DNA of 64,000 nt from Achromobacter dolens. Its GTDB lineage: Bacteria > Pseudomonadota > Gammaproteobacteria > Burkholderiales > Burkholderiaceae_B. The number at the start of each line of letters is the position of its first letter. Positions within the stretch are counted from its first letter, which is position 1. A program made the position numbers and the translations under genes. The stretch spans positions 1 through 64,000 of the forward strand of contig NZ_CADIJW010000018.1 of NCBI RefSeq assembly GCF_902859745.1. The letters are read 5' to 3'. Below the pieces are notes generated by a model that was given only the letters and a program-made list of their open reading frames with translations, had not been told where the DNA came from and did not search any database. Positions 20,842-29,878 of the stretch are shown piece by piece.

Positions 20842-22615
20842 CCTGGTACTCCTTGCCCAAATAGGCCTCGATGACGGCGGGGTTCTCGACCACGTCCTTG
20901 GGGGCGCCGCTCACCAGCACCGCGCCTTCGTTCAGCACGATGATGCGGTCAGACAGCGCCATGGTGGCCTGCATCATGTGCTCGATCAGCAGCACCGACA
21001 CGCCCGAATCGCGGATGCGGCGGATCATCTTGATCGACTTCTCGATGTCGGTGGGGTTCAGCCCCGCCATTACCTCGTCCAGCAGCAGGATGCGCGGCCG
21101 GATCGCCAGCGCGCGGGCGATCTCCAGCCGCTTCATGCCGCCTACCGTCAGGCTGCGGGCCTCGGTGTTCAGGTACTTGAGCAGGTCGGTTTCCTCGGCC
21201 ACCTTGAGCGCGATCTGCTCGGCCTCCTCGCGGTCGGCGGTGCGGATGAAGGCGCCCAGCATGATGTTCTCCAATACCGTCAGGCCGGTGAACGGCTTGG
21301 CGATCTGGAAGGTGCGGCCCAGGCCCTGGTGCGCGAACTCGTCCGGCGTGCTGCACGAGACCCAGTTGCCCTTGGCGTCGACCATGGACACCGCGCCCTT
21401 GTCGGGCGACAGGAAGCCGGACAGCAGGTTGAACACCGTGGTCTTGCCGGCGCCGTTGGGGCCGATCATGCCCAGGATCTCGTACTGGTTCAGCGTCAGC
21501 GAGACATCGTTGGTGGCGCGCAGGCCGCCGAAGCTCTTGAACAGGTTCTCGGCCTTGAGCACCGGCTGCTCGCGCCGCGCCGCGTCGGTCGGACGGGCCG
21601 GTTCGACCAGTTGGCGCCGGGCGCGCGGCGTGCCCAGGTAGGGTAGGCGCGCCAGGGCGCGCTCGATGGCCGGACCGAAGGCGCCGGCCAGGCCGCGCGG
21701 GATGGTCAGCACCACCGCCACCAGGATCAGGCCGTAGATCAGCCCGTGCATGCCGTTGCCCACGCTGGACAGCCAGCCGCGCGCCAGCTCGGCGATTGGC
21801 AGCACCAGGAAGGTGCCGGCGATGGGGCCGGCCACCGTGCCCAGGCCGCCGATCAGCGCGAACATCGCCACCTGCACCGACAATTCCAGCGAGAAGGCCG
21901 AGCTGGGATCGACGAAGGTCAGGTAAGTGATGTGGAAGGTGCCGATCACGCTGGTCAGCATGGCCGACACCACCGCGGCGATGATCTTGACGCGCACCGT
22001 GTGGATGCCCACCGCCAGCGCCGCGTCCTCTCGCTCGCGGATGGCGATCAGGTAATGGCCGATGCGCGACTTGCGGATGTACCACGAGACCCAGGTCACC
22101 AGCAGGAACAGGCCGAAGGCGATGATCACGTAGTTGATCTTCTCGCGGAACACGATCCAGGCCCAGCCGATGTTCAGCGGCAGGCTGATGCCGCTGGAGC
22201 CGCCGGTCCAGCTTTCCTCGTGGATCACCAGCAGCCGCACCACTTCCAGGATGGCGATGGTGGCCAGCGCGAAGAACGGCCCGCGCAGCCGCAGCGTGGG
22301 ATAGCTGATGATGATGGCCACGGCCGCCGAGATGGCCGCGCCCGCCAGCATGCCGAACCACGGCGAGATGCCGAAGTTCTGCGTCAGCAGGGTGGCGGTG
22401 TAGCCGCCGATGCCGTAGAACACCGCGTGGCCCAGCGACAACTGGCCGGCGTAGCCGCCGACGATGTTCCAGGCCACCGACAGCGCGGAAAAGACGAACA
22501 GCAGGACGAACAGGTTGGTCCAGAACGGCGTGCCCGTGACGACGGGCACGATGAACATGACGATCAGCAGAATCAGGCTGACGTAGGCTTTGGGGCTTCG
22601 AAAGTCGGGAAACAC
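20834..22615 (-). CDS. Fused ABC permease-ATPase (LivM-LivG)
   Basis: Protein of 593 residues. Residues 1 to about 330 are a LivM-type permease (GGYAGQLSLGHAVFYGIGGY, many membrane helices, IREREDAALAVGI loop). After a polar linker (about 335-355), a full LivG ATPase follows with GPNGAGKTTVFNLLSG, LGRTFQIAKPF, the LTVGGMKRLE signature and LLLDEVMAGLNP. The start is GTG 22615, with AAGGAG six bases upstream, giving VFPDFRSPK. Fusion forces 1:1 stoichiometry of LivM and LivG; such fusions occur in Burkholderiales. The gene lies 22 bp after livH. Confidence 0.93.
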   Translation of the reverse strand: MFPDFRSPKAYVSLILLIVMFIVPVVTGTPFWTNLFVLLFVFSALSVAWNIVGGYAGQLSLGHAVFYGIGGYTATLLTQNFGISPWFGMLAGAAISAAVAIIISYPTLRLRGPFFALATIAILEVVRLLVIHEESWTGGSSGISLPLNIGWAWIVFREKINYVIIAFGLFLLVTWVSWYIRKSRIGHYLIAIREREDAALAVGIHTVRVKIIAAVVSAMLTSVIGTFHITYLTFVDPSSAFSLELSVQVAMFALIGGLGTVAGPIAGTFLVLPIAELARGWLSSVGNGMHGLIYGLILVAVVLTIPRGLAGAFGPAIERALARLPYLGTPRARRQLVEPARPTDAARREQPVLKAENLFKSFGGLRATNDVSLTLNQYEILGMIGPNGAGKTTVFNLLSGFLSPDKGAVSMVDAKGNWVSCSTPDEFAHQGLGRTFQIAKPFTGLTVLENIMLGAFIRTADREEAEQIALKVAEETDLLKYLNTEARSLTVGGMKRLEIARALAIRPRILLLDEVMAGLNPTDIEKSIKMIRRIRDSGVSVLLIEHMMQATMALSDRIIVLNEGAVLVSGAPKDVVENPAVIEAYLGKEYQDA

Positions 22616-22637
22616 GTCTCGCTCCTTGTGGCTCTGA

Positions 22638-23504
22638 TCACTCTGTGCCGACGCCGAACAGGCCGGTCGGACGCAGGACAAGGATCAAGAGGAAGATCCC
22701 GAAATAGACGACCTCTTTGAGGTCGGGGGCGATGTAGTAGCCGGCCAGCGTATCGACGATGCCGATGATCATGGACCCGGCCACCGCGCCGTACAGGCTG
22801 CCCAGGCCGCCCAGCACCACGATCACGAAGGCGGTCAGCACGAAGTACGTGCCTACTGTCGGGAACACCGGATACTGAGGCGCCAGGAGGCCCGCGGCGA
22901 TGCCGACGAAGGCGGTGCCCAGGCCGAAGGCGATGGCGTAGACGTTGTTGACATTCACCCCCATCAGCGTGGCGGCGTAGCGGTGCTGCGCCACCGCCCG
23001 CAGCGCGCGGCCCAGGTAGGTGCGGTGCATGAACAGGTGCAGCAGCACGGCCAGGCTCAGGCCGACCACGAAGGTCACCAACTGGCCGGTGACCATGGAG
23101 TAGTTGCCGACGTCCAGGGTGCTGGTGCCCAGTTGCACCGGGGCGCGGAACACGTTGGCGCCGAAGATCACCAGCGCCAGGTTCAGCAGGATGGTGGACA
23201 CGCCCACCGTGGCGAAGATCTGGATGTGCTGGTCGGCGTTGAGCAGCGGCTGGATGATGCCCTTCTGCGTCAGCGCGCCCAGCGCGAACAGGATGACCGC
23301 CACCGGCACCAGGCCGATGTACGGGTGCACGCCGAACTGCGCCGCGATCAGGTAGACCGCGTACATGCCGATCATCAGGAATTCGCCATGCGCGAAGTTG
23401 ACGACGCGGACCACGCCGAAGATCAGCGTCAGCCCCAGGCTGATGATGGTGTAGGCGCCGCCCAGCAACAGGCCGTTGATGACCAGTTGAATGAAGATAT
23501 CCAT
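22638..23504 (-). CDS. livH: Branched-chain-type ABC transporter permease (LivH)
   Basis: Protein of 288 residues, almost entirely membrane helices. LivH hallmarks: INGLLLGGAYTIISLGLTLIFG at the start, VVNFAHGEFLMIG and the cytoplasmic coupling loop RAVAQHRYAATLMGVNV. It forms the channel with the LivM half of the fused protein. It is the second gene after the binding protein, separated from it by 149 bp containing a hairpin. Confidence 0.95.
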   Translation of the reverse strand: MDIFIQLVINGLLLGGAYTIISLGLTLIFGVVRVVNFAHGEFLMIGMYAVYLIAAQFGVHPYIGLVPVAVILFALGALTQKGIIQPLLNADQHIQIFATVGVSTILLNLALVIFGANVFRAPVQLGTSTLDVGNYSMVTGQLVTFVVGLSLAVLLHLFMHRTYLGRALRAVAQHRYAATLMGVNVNNVYAIAFGLGTAFVGIAAGLLAPQYPVFPTVGTYFVLTAFVIVVLGGLGSLYGAVAGSMIIGIVDTLAGYYIAPDLKEVVYFGIFLLILVLRPTGLFGVGTE

Positions 23505-23584
23505 GGTGCAACCTCTTGGAACGGGGCGCGTCCCGGCCGCGCGCCGTCGCCGGCGGGGCCGGGGCCGCGGGCCCCAGTGAAACG

Positions 23585-23606
23585 CCGGACGCCCCCGAGC
23601 GTCCGG
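23585..23606 (-). terminator. Hairpin between binding-protein gene and livH
   Basis: Stem CCGGACGC / GCGTCCGG with a 6-base loop, flanked by AAAC and GTTT, in the 149-bp gap. It probably trims transcription so that binding protein is made in excess over the permease, as is common in such operons. No long U tract, so attenuation rather than full stop. Confidence 0.55.
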
Positions 23607-23653
23607 TTTGCTGGCTTGCCGTGCCGGGCCTGCCCGATGGCGGCCCCGGCGTC

Positions 23654-24853
23654 CTATTTCTTGAAGACGGGCTTGCCCAGCGCGAGGTTGTCAGGCGCGA
23701 TGGTGACCAGCTTGCCATCCTGCCACTGCATCACGTAGAAGGTCGAGGCGTTGTTCTGGCCGTCCTCGCCGAAGTCGAAGGCCCAGCCGTTGGCGGTCTG
23801 GCCGGCCGGCTTCTTGTACGCCAGCACGGCCGCGCGGATCTTGTCCTTGTCGGTGGACTTGGCGTTGGTGATGGCTTCGAAGAAGGCCTTGGCGCCGACA
23901 TAGTTGGTCAGGCTGTGGCCGGACTGCGGGTCGCTCTTGTAGGTGGTCTTGTAGGCTTCCAGGAACTTGTCCAGGCCGGGCGCGCCGGCCGGATTGATGG
24001 ACGCCTGCGGGAAGTCCAGGTCGAACACGCCGTTCATGTCGGCGCCCACGGCCTTGGCGGTGTCGGCCAGCGAATAGCCGCCGCCGGCGCCGATCACCAC
24101 CTTGGGCTTGAAGCCGGCGGCGCGCGCCTGGCTGAAGTACAGGATGGCGTCGTTCTGGTAGGCGGTCTGCAGCACCACGTCGACCTTGGCGCCCTTCAGG
24201 CGCAGGATCAGCGAGGACAGGTCGACCGTCTTGGCCGAATAGGGCAGCACCTCGGCCACGGTGTAGCCCAGTTCCTGGGCGCGCTTTTTCTCGGTGGCGG
24301 CCACGTCGGTGCCGTAGGGGCCGTCCTCGTGGATGATGCCGATGCGCACTTCCTTCGGGTTCAGGCCCATGCCCGGCCCGATGATGTCGTGCAGCGCGTT
24401 GACCACCGACACGCCGTACAGCGCGGTGTTGGGGTTGCTGCGGAACAGGTACTTGTAGCCGCGCGTGGTGATCTTGTGGGCGGTGGCGCCCAGCTCGAAG
24501 TAGGGCACGCCGGCCAGCTCGGTCACGGGCGAGGCCGCGTACGAGATGCCCGAGGCGTAGCTGCCGAACACGCCGACCACGTTCGATGAGATCAATCGCT
24601 TGGTCTCGGACACCGCCTGGGTCGGGTCGACCGCGTCGGCCTTGATGATCTGGATCTTCTCGCCGTTGATCCCGCCGGCGGCATTGATTTCGTTGACGGC
24701 CAGCTCCAGGCCGCGATAGCTCTCCTGCCCCAGCAACGCCAGCGCGCCGCTGAACGGGAAGAGGGCGCCCACCTTGATGTCGGCCGCCGCGGTGCCGCTG
24801 GCCATGACGCCGCACAGGCCCAGCGCGATGGCGAATTGTTTGATCTTGAACAC
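23654..24853 (-). CDS. ABC transporter substrate-binding protein (LivK/HAAT type)
   Basis: Protein of 399 residues with signal peptide ending about GTAAA and a type I periplasmic fold: IKVGALFPFSGALALLGQ, ELAVNEINAAGGING and PVTELAGVPYFELGATA. It captures a small organic compound in the periplasm for the LivHMGF-like transporter. First gene of a six-gene operon that includes two redox enzymes, so the ligand is probably a catabolic substrate rather than just leucine/valine. An AT-rich operator-like site lies about 60 bp upstream. Confidence 0.92.
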   Translation of the reverse strand: MFKIKQFAIALGLCGVMASGTAAADIKVGALFPFSGALALLGQESYRGLELAVNEINAAGGINGEKIQIIKADAVDPTQAVSETKRLISSNVVGVFGSYASGISYAASPVTELAGVPYFELGATAHKITTRGYKYLFRSNPNTALYGVSVVNALHDIIGPGMGLNPKEVRIGIIHEDGPYGTDVAATEKKRAQELGYTVAEVLPYSAKTVDLSSLILRLKGAKVDVVLQTAYQNDAILYFSQARAAGFKPKVVIGAGGGYSLADTAKAVGADMNGVFDLDFPQASINPAGAPGLDKFLEAYKTTYKSDPQSGHSLTNYVGAKAFFEAITNAKSTDKDKIRAAVLAYKKPAGQTANGWAFDFGEDGQNNASTFYVMQWQDGKLVTIAPDNLALGKPVFKK

Positions 24854-24913
24854 TGTCTACGCTCCTTTGTGGGTTTGGATGCGGACTGTTGTCTGAGTCG
24901 TCCGTCTGTTTTT

Positions 24914-24928
24914 GAATATATGATATAT
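24914..24928. promoter_or_regulatory. Operator-like site A upstream of ABC importer operon
   Basis: GAATATATGATATAT, whose reverse complement is identical over all 15 bases to the site at 29879-29893. AT-rich island in GC-rich DNA, placed about 60 bp before the binding-protein start. The likely ligand is the GntR/FCD protein encoded at 29074-29778 (inference). Confidence 0.6.
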
Positions 24929-25126
24929 GCGCCGGCGGGGTGTGAGAACCTCGTCCTGGATTCTAGTGCCGGACTTGGCCGGCTGAATCGGGGATTTCCC
25001 TCAAGCCGCATGAATAAAGCGTTTGCGGGCAGTTTTCGCCTGCGTGACAGGTCAAATTCCGCTGTCCGGGCGCTGTTTCGCGGACCTTTTCATGGCTGCT
25101 TTGCTGGCAAGAAAGTTCCCCTTTGA

Positions 25127-25145
25127 ATCATATATCCTATATGAT
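25127..25145. promoter_or_regulatory. Operator-like inverted repeat B upstream of SDR operon
   Basis: Perfect 8-bp arms ATCATATA and TATATGAT separated by TCC, about 40 bp before the SDR start. It shares ATCATATAT with sites A and C, so the same regulator probably binds all three. Confidence 0.62.
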
Positions 25146-25185
25146 CAAAAGGCGTTTGAGCATAAGAATCCAGGAGACAAAGAGC

Positions 25186-25968
25186 ATGTTCGAGGAAGTG
25201 GATTTCGCCGGAAAAAAGGTACTCATCACCGCCGGCGCCGATGGACTGGGCCTGGAAATGGCGCAGGTGTTCCACCGCGCGGGGGCGTCGGTGCTGGTGT
25301 GCGACGTCAACCGCGAGCGGCTGGCCGCGCTGCCGGCCGAATTGCCCGGCGTGCGCGCGGTGCATGCCGACGTGTCGGATGAAGACAGCGTGGCCGCCCT
25401 GTTCGATGCCGTGCGCCAGCAGTTGGGCGGCCTGGACATCCTGGTCAACAACGCCGGCGTGGCCGGCCCCACGGGTTTCGTCGAGACCTTGTCCAAGGCC
25501 GACTGGGACCGCACCCTGGCGGTCAACATCACCGGCCAGTTCCTGTGCGCGCGCCAGGCCATCCCGCTGCTCAAGCAGTCGCGCGCCGGCGTCATGATCA
25601 ACCTGTCGTCGGCCGCGGGCCACCTGGGCTTTGCCGGACGCTCGGTCTATTCGGCCTCGAAGTGGGCGGTGATCGGCTTCACCAAGTCGCTGGCGATCGA
25701 GCTGGGCGGCCACGGCATCCGCGTCAACGCCATCCTGCCGGGCGCGGTCGAAGGCCCGCGTATCCGCGCCGTGATCGAGGCCAAGGCCAGGACGCTGGAC
25801 AAGCCGGTCGAGGAAATCGCCGCGCTCTACGAGAACCAGGCCGCGCTGGGCCGCATGGTCACGGCGCGCGACATTGCCAACATGGTGCTGTTCAACGCCA
25901 GCGAGGCCGCCCGCAGCGTCACGGGGCAGGCCATCGTGGTGGACGGCTTCACGCAGAAGCTCTACTGA
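25186..25968 (+). CDS. Short-chain dehydrogenase/reductase
   Basis: Protein of 260 residues, classical SDR: TAGADGLG loop (15-22), NNAG (88-91), Ser141 and Tyr155-x3-Lys159. ATG 25186 is preceded by AGGAG. The C-terminal region contains VEGPRIRAVIEAKA, typical of SDRs acting on polyols or hydroxy acids. First gene of a three-gene operon with a 3-hydroxyacyl-CoA-dehydrogenase-like protein (1-bp overlap) and a beta-keto acid cleavage enzyme; it probably oxidises an early intermediate. Confidence 0.9.
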   Translation: MFEEVDFAGKKVLITAGADGLGLEMAQVFHRAGASVLVCDVNRERLAALPAELPGVRAVHADVSDEDSVAALFDAVRQQLGGLDILVNNAGVAGPTGFVETLSKADWDRTLAVNITGQFLCARQAIPLLKQSRAGVMINLSSAAGHLGFAGRSVYSASKWAVIGFTKSLAIELGGHGIRVNAILPGAVEGPRIRAVIEAKARTLDKPVEEIAALYENQAALGRMVTARDIANMVLFNASEAARSVTGQAIVVDGFTQKLY

Positions 25969-26930
25969 TGGCGGCCGATCCGCGGCGGCGCCACGCCGCC
26001 ATCATCGGCACCGGCCTGATCGGCCAGGCCTGGGCCATCGTGTTCGCGCGCCAGGGCTGGCAGGTGCGGCTGTACGACGTCGACGCCGCCATGCTGGCCG
26101 AGGCCGGCGCGCTGATCCGGCGCCAGCTCGATGCATTGCAGGCGCACGGCCTGCTGCGCGACGCGGCGGCGGCCGCCGCCCGCATCGAAGTGGCGGCCAG
26201 CCTGCCCGAGGCGCTGGCCGGCGCCCGCTACATCCAGGAGAACTCGCCCGAGCGGCGGGATCTGAAGCGCGAGCTGTTCGCGCGACTGGACGCGGCGGCC
26301 GATCCCGACGCCATCATCGGCAGTTCCACGTCCAGCATTCCCGCCAGCGAATTCACCGAAGGCCTGCCCGGCCGGGCGCGCTGCCTGGTGGCGCATCCGG
26401 TCAATCCGCCGTACCTGATCCCGGTGGTGGAGCTGTGCCCGGCGCCCTGGACCAGCGAGGCCGCCATGCAGGCGGCGCGCGACATCATGCTGGACATCGG
26501 CCAGAAGCCGGTGACGATGCGGCGCGAGATCGAGGGCTTCATCCTCAACCGCCTGCAGGGCGCGCTGCTGCACGAGGCCTTCCGCCTGGCCGCCGCCGGC
26601 ATCGCCAGCGCCGAGGACATCGATACCACGGTCAAGGACGGCCTGGGCCTGCGCTGGTCGTTCATGGGGCCGTTCGAGACCATCGACCTGAACGCGCCCG
26701 GCGGCCTTGCCGACTACTGCGCGCGCTACGGCGGGCTGTACCAATCCATCGGCGCCAGCCAGCGCGAACCCGTGCCCTGGGACGGCGCGCTGGTCGAGGC
26801 CCTGGCGGCCGAACGGCGCGGCCTGCTGCCCGCCGAAGACCTGACGACGCGCCGCTACTGGCGCGACGAACAACTGATGCGCCTGATGCGCCACAAGCAA
26901 CAGCAAGACAACGGAGACGAAAATGGCTAA
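25968..26930 (+). CDS. 3-hydroxyacyl-CoA dehydrogenase-like / carnitine-dehydrogenase-like enzyme
   Basis: Protein of 320 residues. Rossmann motif IGTGLIGQAWA (about 13-22), followed by the family's catalytic block VAHPVNPPYLIPVVELC with His143 and Asn146, and a C-terminal helical domain. Closest in shape to L-gulonate 3-dehydrogenase, lambda-crystallin and carnitine 3-dehydrogenase, which oxidise a beta-hydroxy acid without CoA. The next gene cleaves beta-keto acids, so product and substrate fit. ATG overlaps the SDR stop (TGATG). Confidence 0.88.
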   Translation: MAADPRRRHAAIIGTGLIGQAWAIVFARQGWQVRLYDVDAAMLAEAGALIRRQLDALQAHGLLRDAAAAAARIEVAASLPEALAGARYIQENSPERRDLKRELFARLDAAADPDAIIGSSTSSIPASEFTEGLPGRARCLVAHPVNPPYLIPVVELCPAPWTSEAAMQAARDIMLDIGQKPVTMRREIEGFILNRLQGALLHEAFRLAAAGIASAEDIDTTVKDGLGLRWSFMGPFETIDLNAPGGLADYCARYGGLYQSIGASQREPVPWDGALVEALAAERRGLLPAEDLTTRRYWRDEQLMRLMRHKQQQDNGDENG

Positions 26931-27858
26931 GCCGAAACAGAAGGTCGTGATCACCTGCGCCGTGACGGGCGCCATCCATACCCCCAGCATGTCGCCGCAC
27001 CTGCCGGTGACGGCCGACGAGATCGCCGAGGCCGCCATCGGCGCGGCCCGCGCCGGCGCCGCCGTGCTGCACCTGCACGCGCGCGACCCGGAAACCGGCA
27101 AGCCGTCGCAGGACCCGGCGCTGTTCGAGCCGTTCCTCAAGCGCATCAAGGCCGAGACCGACGCCATCATCAACATCACCACCGGCGGCAGTCCGCACAT
27201 GACGGTGCAGGAACGCATGCGGCCGGCCACCACCTTCAAGCCGGAGCTGGCGTCGCTGAACATGGGCTCGATGAACTTCGGCCTGTTCCCGATGCTGGGC
27301 CGCTTCCAGGACTTCAAGCATGAGTGGGAGCGCGAGCACCTGGAGAACAGCCGCTCGCTGATCTTCCGCAACACCTACCAGGACATCGAGTCGATCCTGG
27401 AGCTGGGCAACGCCAACGGCACGCGCTTCGAGTTCGAGTGCTACGACATCAGCCACCTGTACAACCTGGCGCATTTCGTCGACCGCGGCCTGGTGAAGTC
27501 GCCGCCGTTCATCCAGTCGGTGTTCGGCATCCTGGGCGGCATTGGCCCGCACCCCGAAGACCTGATGCACATGAAGCGCACCGCCGACCGCCTGTTTGGC
27601 AACGAATACGAATGGTCGATCCTGGGCGCCGGCCGCAACCAGATGCCGCTGGCCACCATCGGCGCGGCCATGGGCTCGAACGTGCGGGTGGGTCTGGAGG
27701 ATTCGCTGTGGATCGGGCCGGGCCAACTGGCCGAGTCGAACCGCTCGCAGGTCGAGCGCATCCGCACCATCCTGGAGGCGCTCAACCTGGAAGTGGCCAC
27801 GCCCGCCGATACCCGCGCCAAGCTGGGCCTGAAGGGCGGCGACAACGTGGCTTTCTGA
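26923..27858 (+). CDS. Beta-keto acid cleavage enzyme (BKACE, DUF849)
   Basis: Protein of 311 residues. BKACE enzymes condense a beta-keto acid with acetyl-CoA and split it to acetoacetate and a new acyl-CoA (type reaction: 3-keto-5-aminohexanoate cleavage). Zinc ligands His50 and His52 sit in VLHLHARD; PHLPVTADEIA, TTGGSP, GLEDSLWIGPG are family motifs. It overlaps the previous gene by 8 bp. With a beta-hydroxy-acid dehydrogenase just upstream, the pair could convert a beta-hydroxy acid to acetoacetate plus an acyl-CoA, as in carnitine breakdown; the true substrate is unknown. Confidence 0.93.
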   Translation: MAKPKQKVVITCAVTGAIHTPSMSPHLPVTADEIAEAAIGAARAGAAVLHLHARDPETGKPSQDPALFEPFLKRIKAETDAIINITTGGSPHMTVQERMRPATTFKPELASLNMGSMNFGLFPMLGRFQDFKHEWEREHLENSRSLIFRNTYQDIESILELGNANGTRFEFECYDISHLYNLAHFVDRGLVKSPPFIQSVFGILGGIGPHPEDLMHMKRTADRLFGNEYEWSILGAGRNQMPLATIGAAMGSNVRVGLEDSLWIGPGQLAESNRSQVERIRTILEALNLEVATPADTRAKLGLKGGDNVAF

Positions 27859-27996
27859 CGCCAGGCCGGGCAAGGGCGTGCGCGCCGCCGCCGGATTGAT
27901 GCCCCTGCCGATGGCGCGGCGCGCGGCCCGCCGGATGCGGGTCGCGGCGCTCCCGGGCGCCGCCCGCGGGACGCCGCCAGCGCGAGCGGCGGGGCG

Positions 27997-29064
27997 TCAG
28001 GCGTGGCGGCGCAAGGCGGCGACGAGGGTCTTGATGTCCAGCGGACGATCGAAATTGGCGGCATGGCGCGCGGCCAGCGTCAGCTCGGCCGCGCGCGCCA
28101 GTTCGGCGTCGGACGGCGCGGCCGCGCCCAGCGCCGCCAGCGTGGTGGGCAGCCCCACCTGTTCGTACCACTGCGTCAGCGTGGCCAGCATGCCGTCCTG
28201 GCGCGCCTCCAGGTCGAGCTGCACCAGCAGGCCGACGGCCACCTGCAGGCCGTGCGGCGCGCTGGCCAGGCCGGCGATCTTCGGCAGGCCGCGCGTCAGG
28301 GCGTGGGCGATCGACAGGCCGCCGCTCTCGAAGCCCAGGCCGCTCATCAGGATCATGGCTTCCACCACCCGCTCGAAGGCGGGCGTGGGCTGGCCGCTGC
28401 CGGCCGCCGCCAGCGCGTCGGCGCCGTCGGCCAGCAGCGTGCGCAGGCAACCGTCGGCGATCAACTGGGCGGTCAGCGGCGGGACGCCGTCGTACATGTT
28501 GCGTCCGCCGTTGCGGGCGCATTGTTCGGCTTCGAATTTCTTGGAGATGGCGTCACCCAGGCCGGCGCGGAAGAACGCCGCGGGCGCGGTGGCGATGACG
28601 GCGGTGTCGACCAGCACGATGGTGGGGTTGAACAGCATGTGCTCGACCGCCAGGAGGTTGTGATGGGCGTCGTACAGCACGTAGTTCTTGCTGGTGGGGG
28701 CGTCGTTGGAGGCCACCGTGGGCACCGTGACCAGGTGGCAGTGCTCGGCCTTGGCCACCGCCTTGCCGGCGTCCAGCGCCTTGCCGCCGCCCACCGCGAT
28801 CACCATGTCGACGCCGGCGGCCGCGGCCTGCGCGCGCAGCGCCGCGATCGATTCGGGCGTGATGTCGCCCTCGACCGGCAGGGCCGTCAGCGCCACGCCG
28901 TGGGCGCCGCACAATGCCTCGATTCTCGGGCCCAGCACGCCCTGCACGTAGCGGTCGATGACCAGGGCGGCGCGGCGGCCAAACAGGGCGGCGTATCCGC
29001 CCAGCGCGTCGAGCGCGCCGGCTCCCTGGATGTAGCGGCCGGGAGCGCCGAAAATCTTCAGCAT
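27997..29064 (-). CDS. Glycerol dehydrogenase-like (GldA family) oxidoreductase
   Basis: Protein of 355 residues. Group III metal-dependent alcohol dehydrogenase fold: MVIAVGGGKALDAGKAVA binds NAD, and PTVASNDAPTS, GLGDAISKKFEAEQ, HALTRGL and SAPHGLQVAVG carry the probable metal-binding Asp and His residues. Oxidises glycerol-like polyols; actual substrate unknown. It lies 9 bp upstream of the end of the GntR gene on the same strand, so both are co-transcribed. The 138-bp gap to the convergent BKACE gene holds no clear terminator. Confidence 0.88.
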   Translation of the reverse strand: MLKIFGAPGRYIQGAGALDALGGYAALFGRRAALVIDRYVQGVLGPRIEALCGAHGVALTALPVEGDITPESIAALRAQAAAAGVDMVIAVGGGKALDAGKAVAKAEHCHLVTVPTVASNDAPTSKNYVLYDAHHNLLAVEHMLFNPTIVLVDTAVIATAPAAFFRAGLGDAISKKFEAEQCARNGGRNMYDGVPPLTAQLIADGCLRTLLADGADALAAAGSGQPTPAFERVVEAMILMSGLGFESGGLSIAHALTRGLPKIAGLASAPHGLQVAVGLLVQLDLEARQDGMLATLTQWYEQVGLPTTLAALGAAAPSDAELARAAELTLAARHAANFDRPLDIKTLVAALRRHA

Positions 29065-29073
29065 CGAGTCTTC

Positions 29074-29778
29074 CTATTTGCGAGGCCCGGGCGGGCGGTA
29101 GTCGAGTTCTTTTTCGCGTTCGACCAGCCAGTCGATCATGATCTTGCCGCCCCATACCAGGTCGGCCTGGATCGCCTTGGTGGCGGCTTCGGGGTCGCGC
29201 GCTTCCAGCGCGGCCAGCACGGCCTCGTGGCGGTGTTCGTCCTGGGAGTAGTCCAGCCCGGCCGTCTTGATGTGGAACACCTTGAGGATCGGGCCGGTGA
29301 TGACCCAGAACGATTCCACGGTGTTGCGCAGGATGGGCTTGTTGCTGGCTTCCAGGATGCCGAAGTGGAACTTGCGGTTCAGGTAGCTGGCGCGCTTGGG
29401 GTCGGTCGAGGTGCAGGAGATGAAGTCCTTCTGCAGCGCGATCAGGTTGTCCAGTTGCTTGCGCGTGATGTTCCTGGCGGCCTCGGCCGCGCCCATGCCT
29501 TCCAGGTGGAAGCGGATCTGCTGGATCTCGCGCAGCTTTTCCGAGTTGACATAGGGCACGTAGACCGCGGTGGCGGCCTGCATTTCCAGGCCCTGTTCGC
29601 TGATGAGGCGGAAGATCGCCTCGCGCACGGGCGTGATCGAGACGCCCATTTCCTGGGCCAGCTCGCCAATGATGAGGCGCTCTCCGGGTTCGTACTGCCC
29701 GTTGATCAGGGCGTTACGGATCTCGTTGTAGACCTTGACGGAGAGGTTCTCTTTTTTTACCGGTTTAAGGCTGGGCAT
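29074..29778 (-). CDS. GntR-family transcriptional regulator, FCD subfamily
   Basis: Protein of 234 residues. N-terminal winged helix (about 10-70: VYNEIRNALINGQYEPGERL, SITPVREAIFRL), then a helical FCD effector domain that may bind a carboxylate through a metal (His in NRKFHFGILEASNK and DEHRHEAVLAAL). Divergent from the two-part transketolase, with operator-like site C between them. It is the natural candidate for the factor binding sites A, B and C, hence controller of the 18-34 kb island. ATG 29778 chosen by HTH position; a longer frame extends through the operator. Confidence 0.9.
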   Translation of the reverse strand: MPSLKPVKKENLSVKVYNEIRNALINGQYEPGERLIIGELAQEMGVSITPVREAIFRLISEQGLEMQAATAVYVPYVNSEKLREIQQIRFHLEGMGAAEAARNITRKQLDNLIALQKDFISCTSTDPKRASYLNRKFHFGILEASNKPILRNTVESFWVITGPILKVFHIKTAGLDYSQDEHRHEAVLAALEARDPEAATKAIQADLVWGGKIMIDWLVEREKELDYRPPGPRK

Positions 29779-29878
29779 GACGGTCGAGGCTTGGGTTCGA
29801 TGGAATGGCGGAGGCCGTGAAACGGCGCCCGGCTGAATTCTATCCCGCCCTGGCCAATTCAAGCGCGATGGGTATATT

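Larger units (their letters stand above)
24854..25185. other. Divergent promoter region, no gene
   Basis: This 332-bp gap separates the leftward ABC importer operon from the rightward SDR/hydroxyacyl-CoA dehydrogenase/BKACE operon. It holds operator-like sites A (24914-24928) and B (25127-25145), each near one of the divergent starts. No convincing small coding frame was seen between them. Confidence 0.6.
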
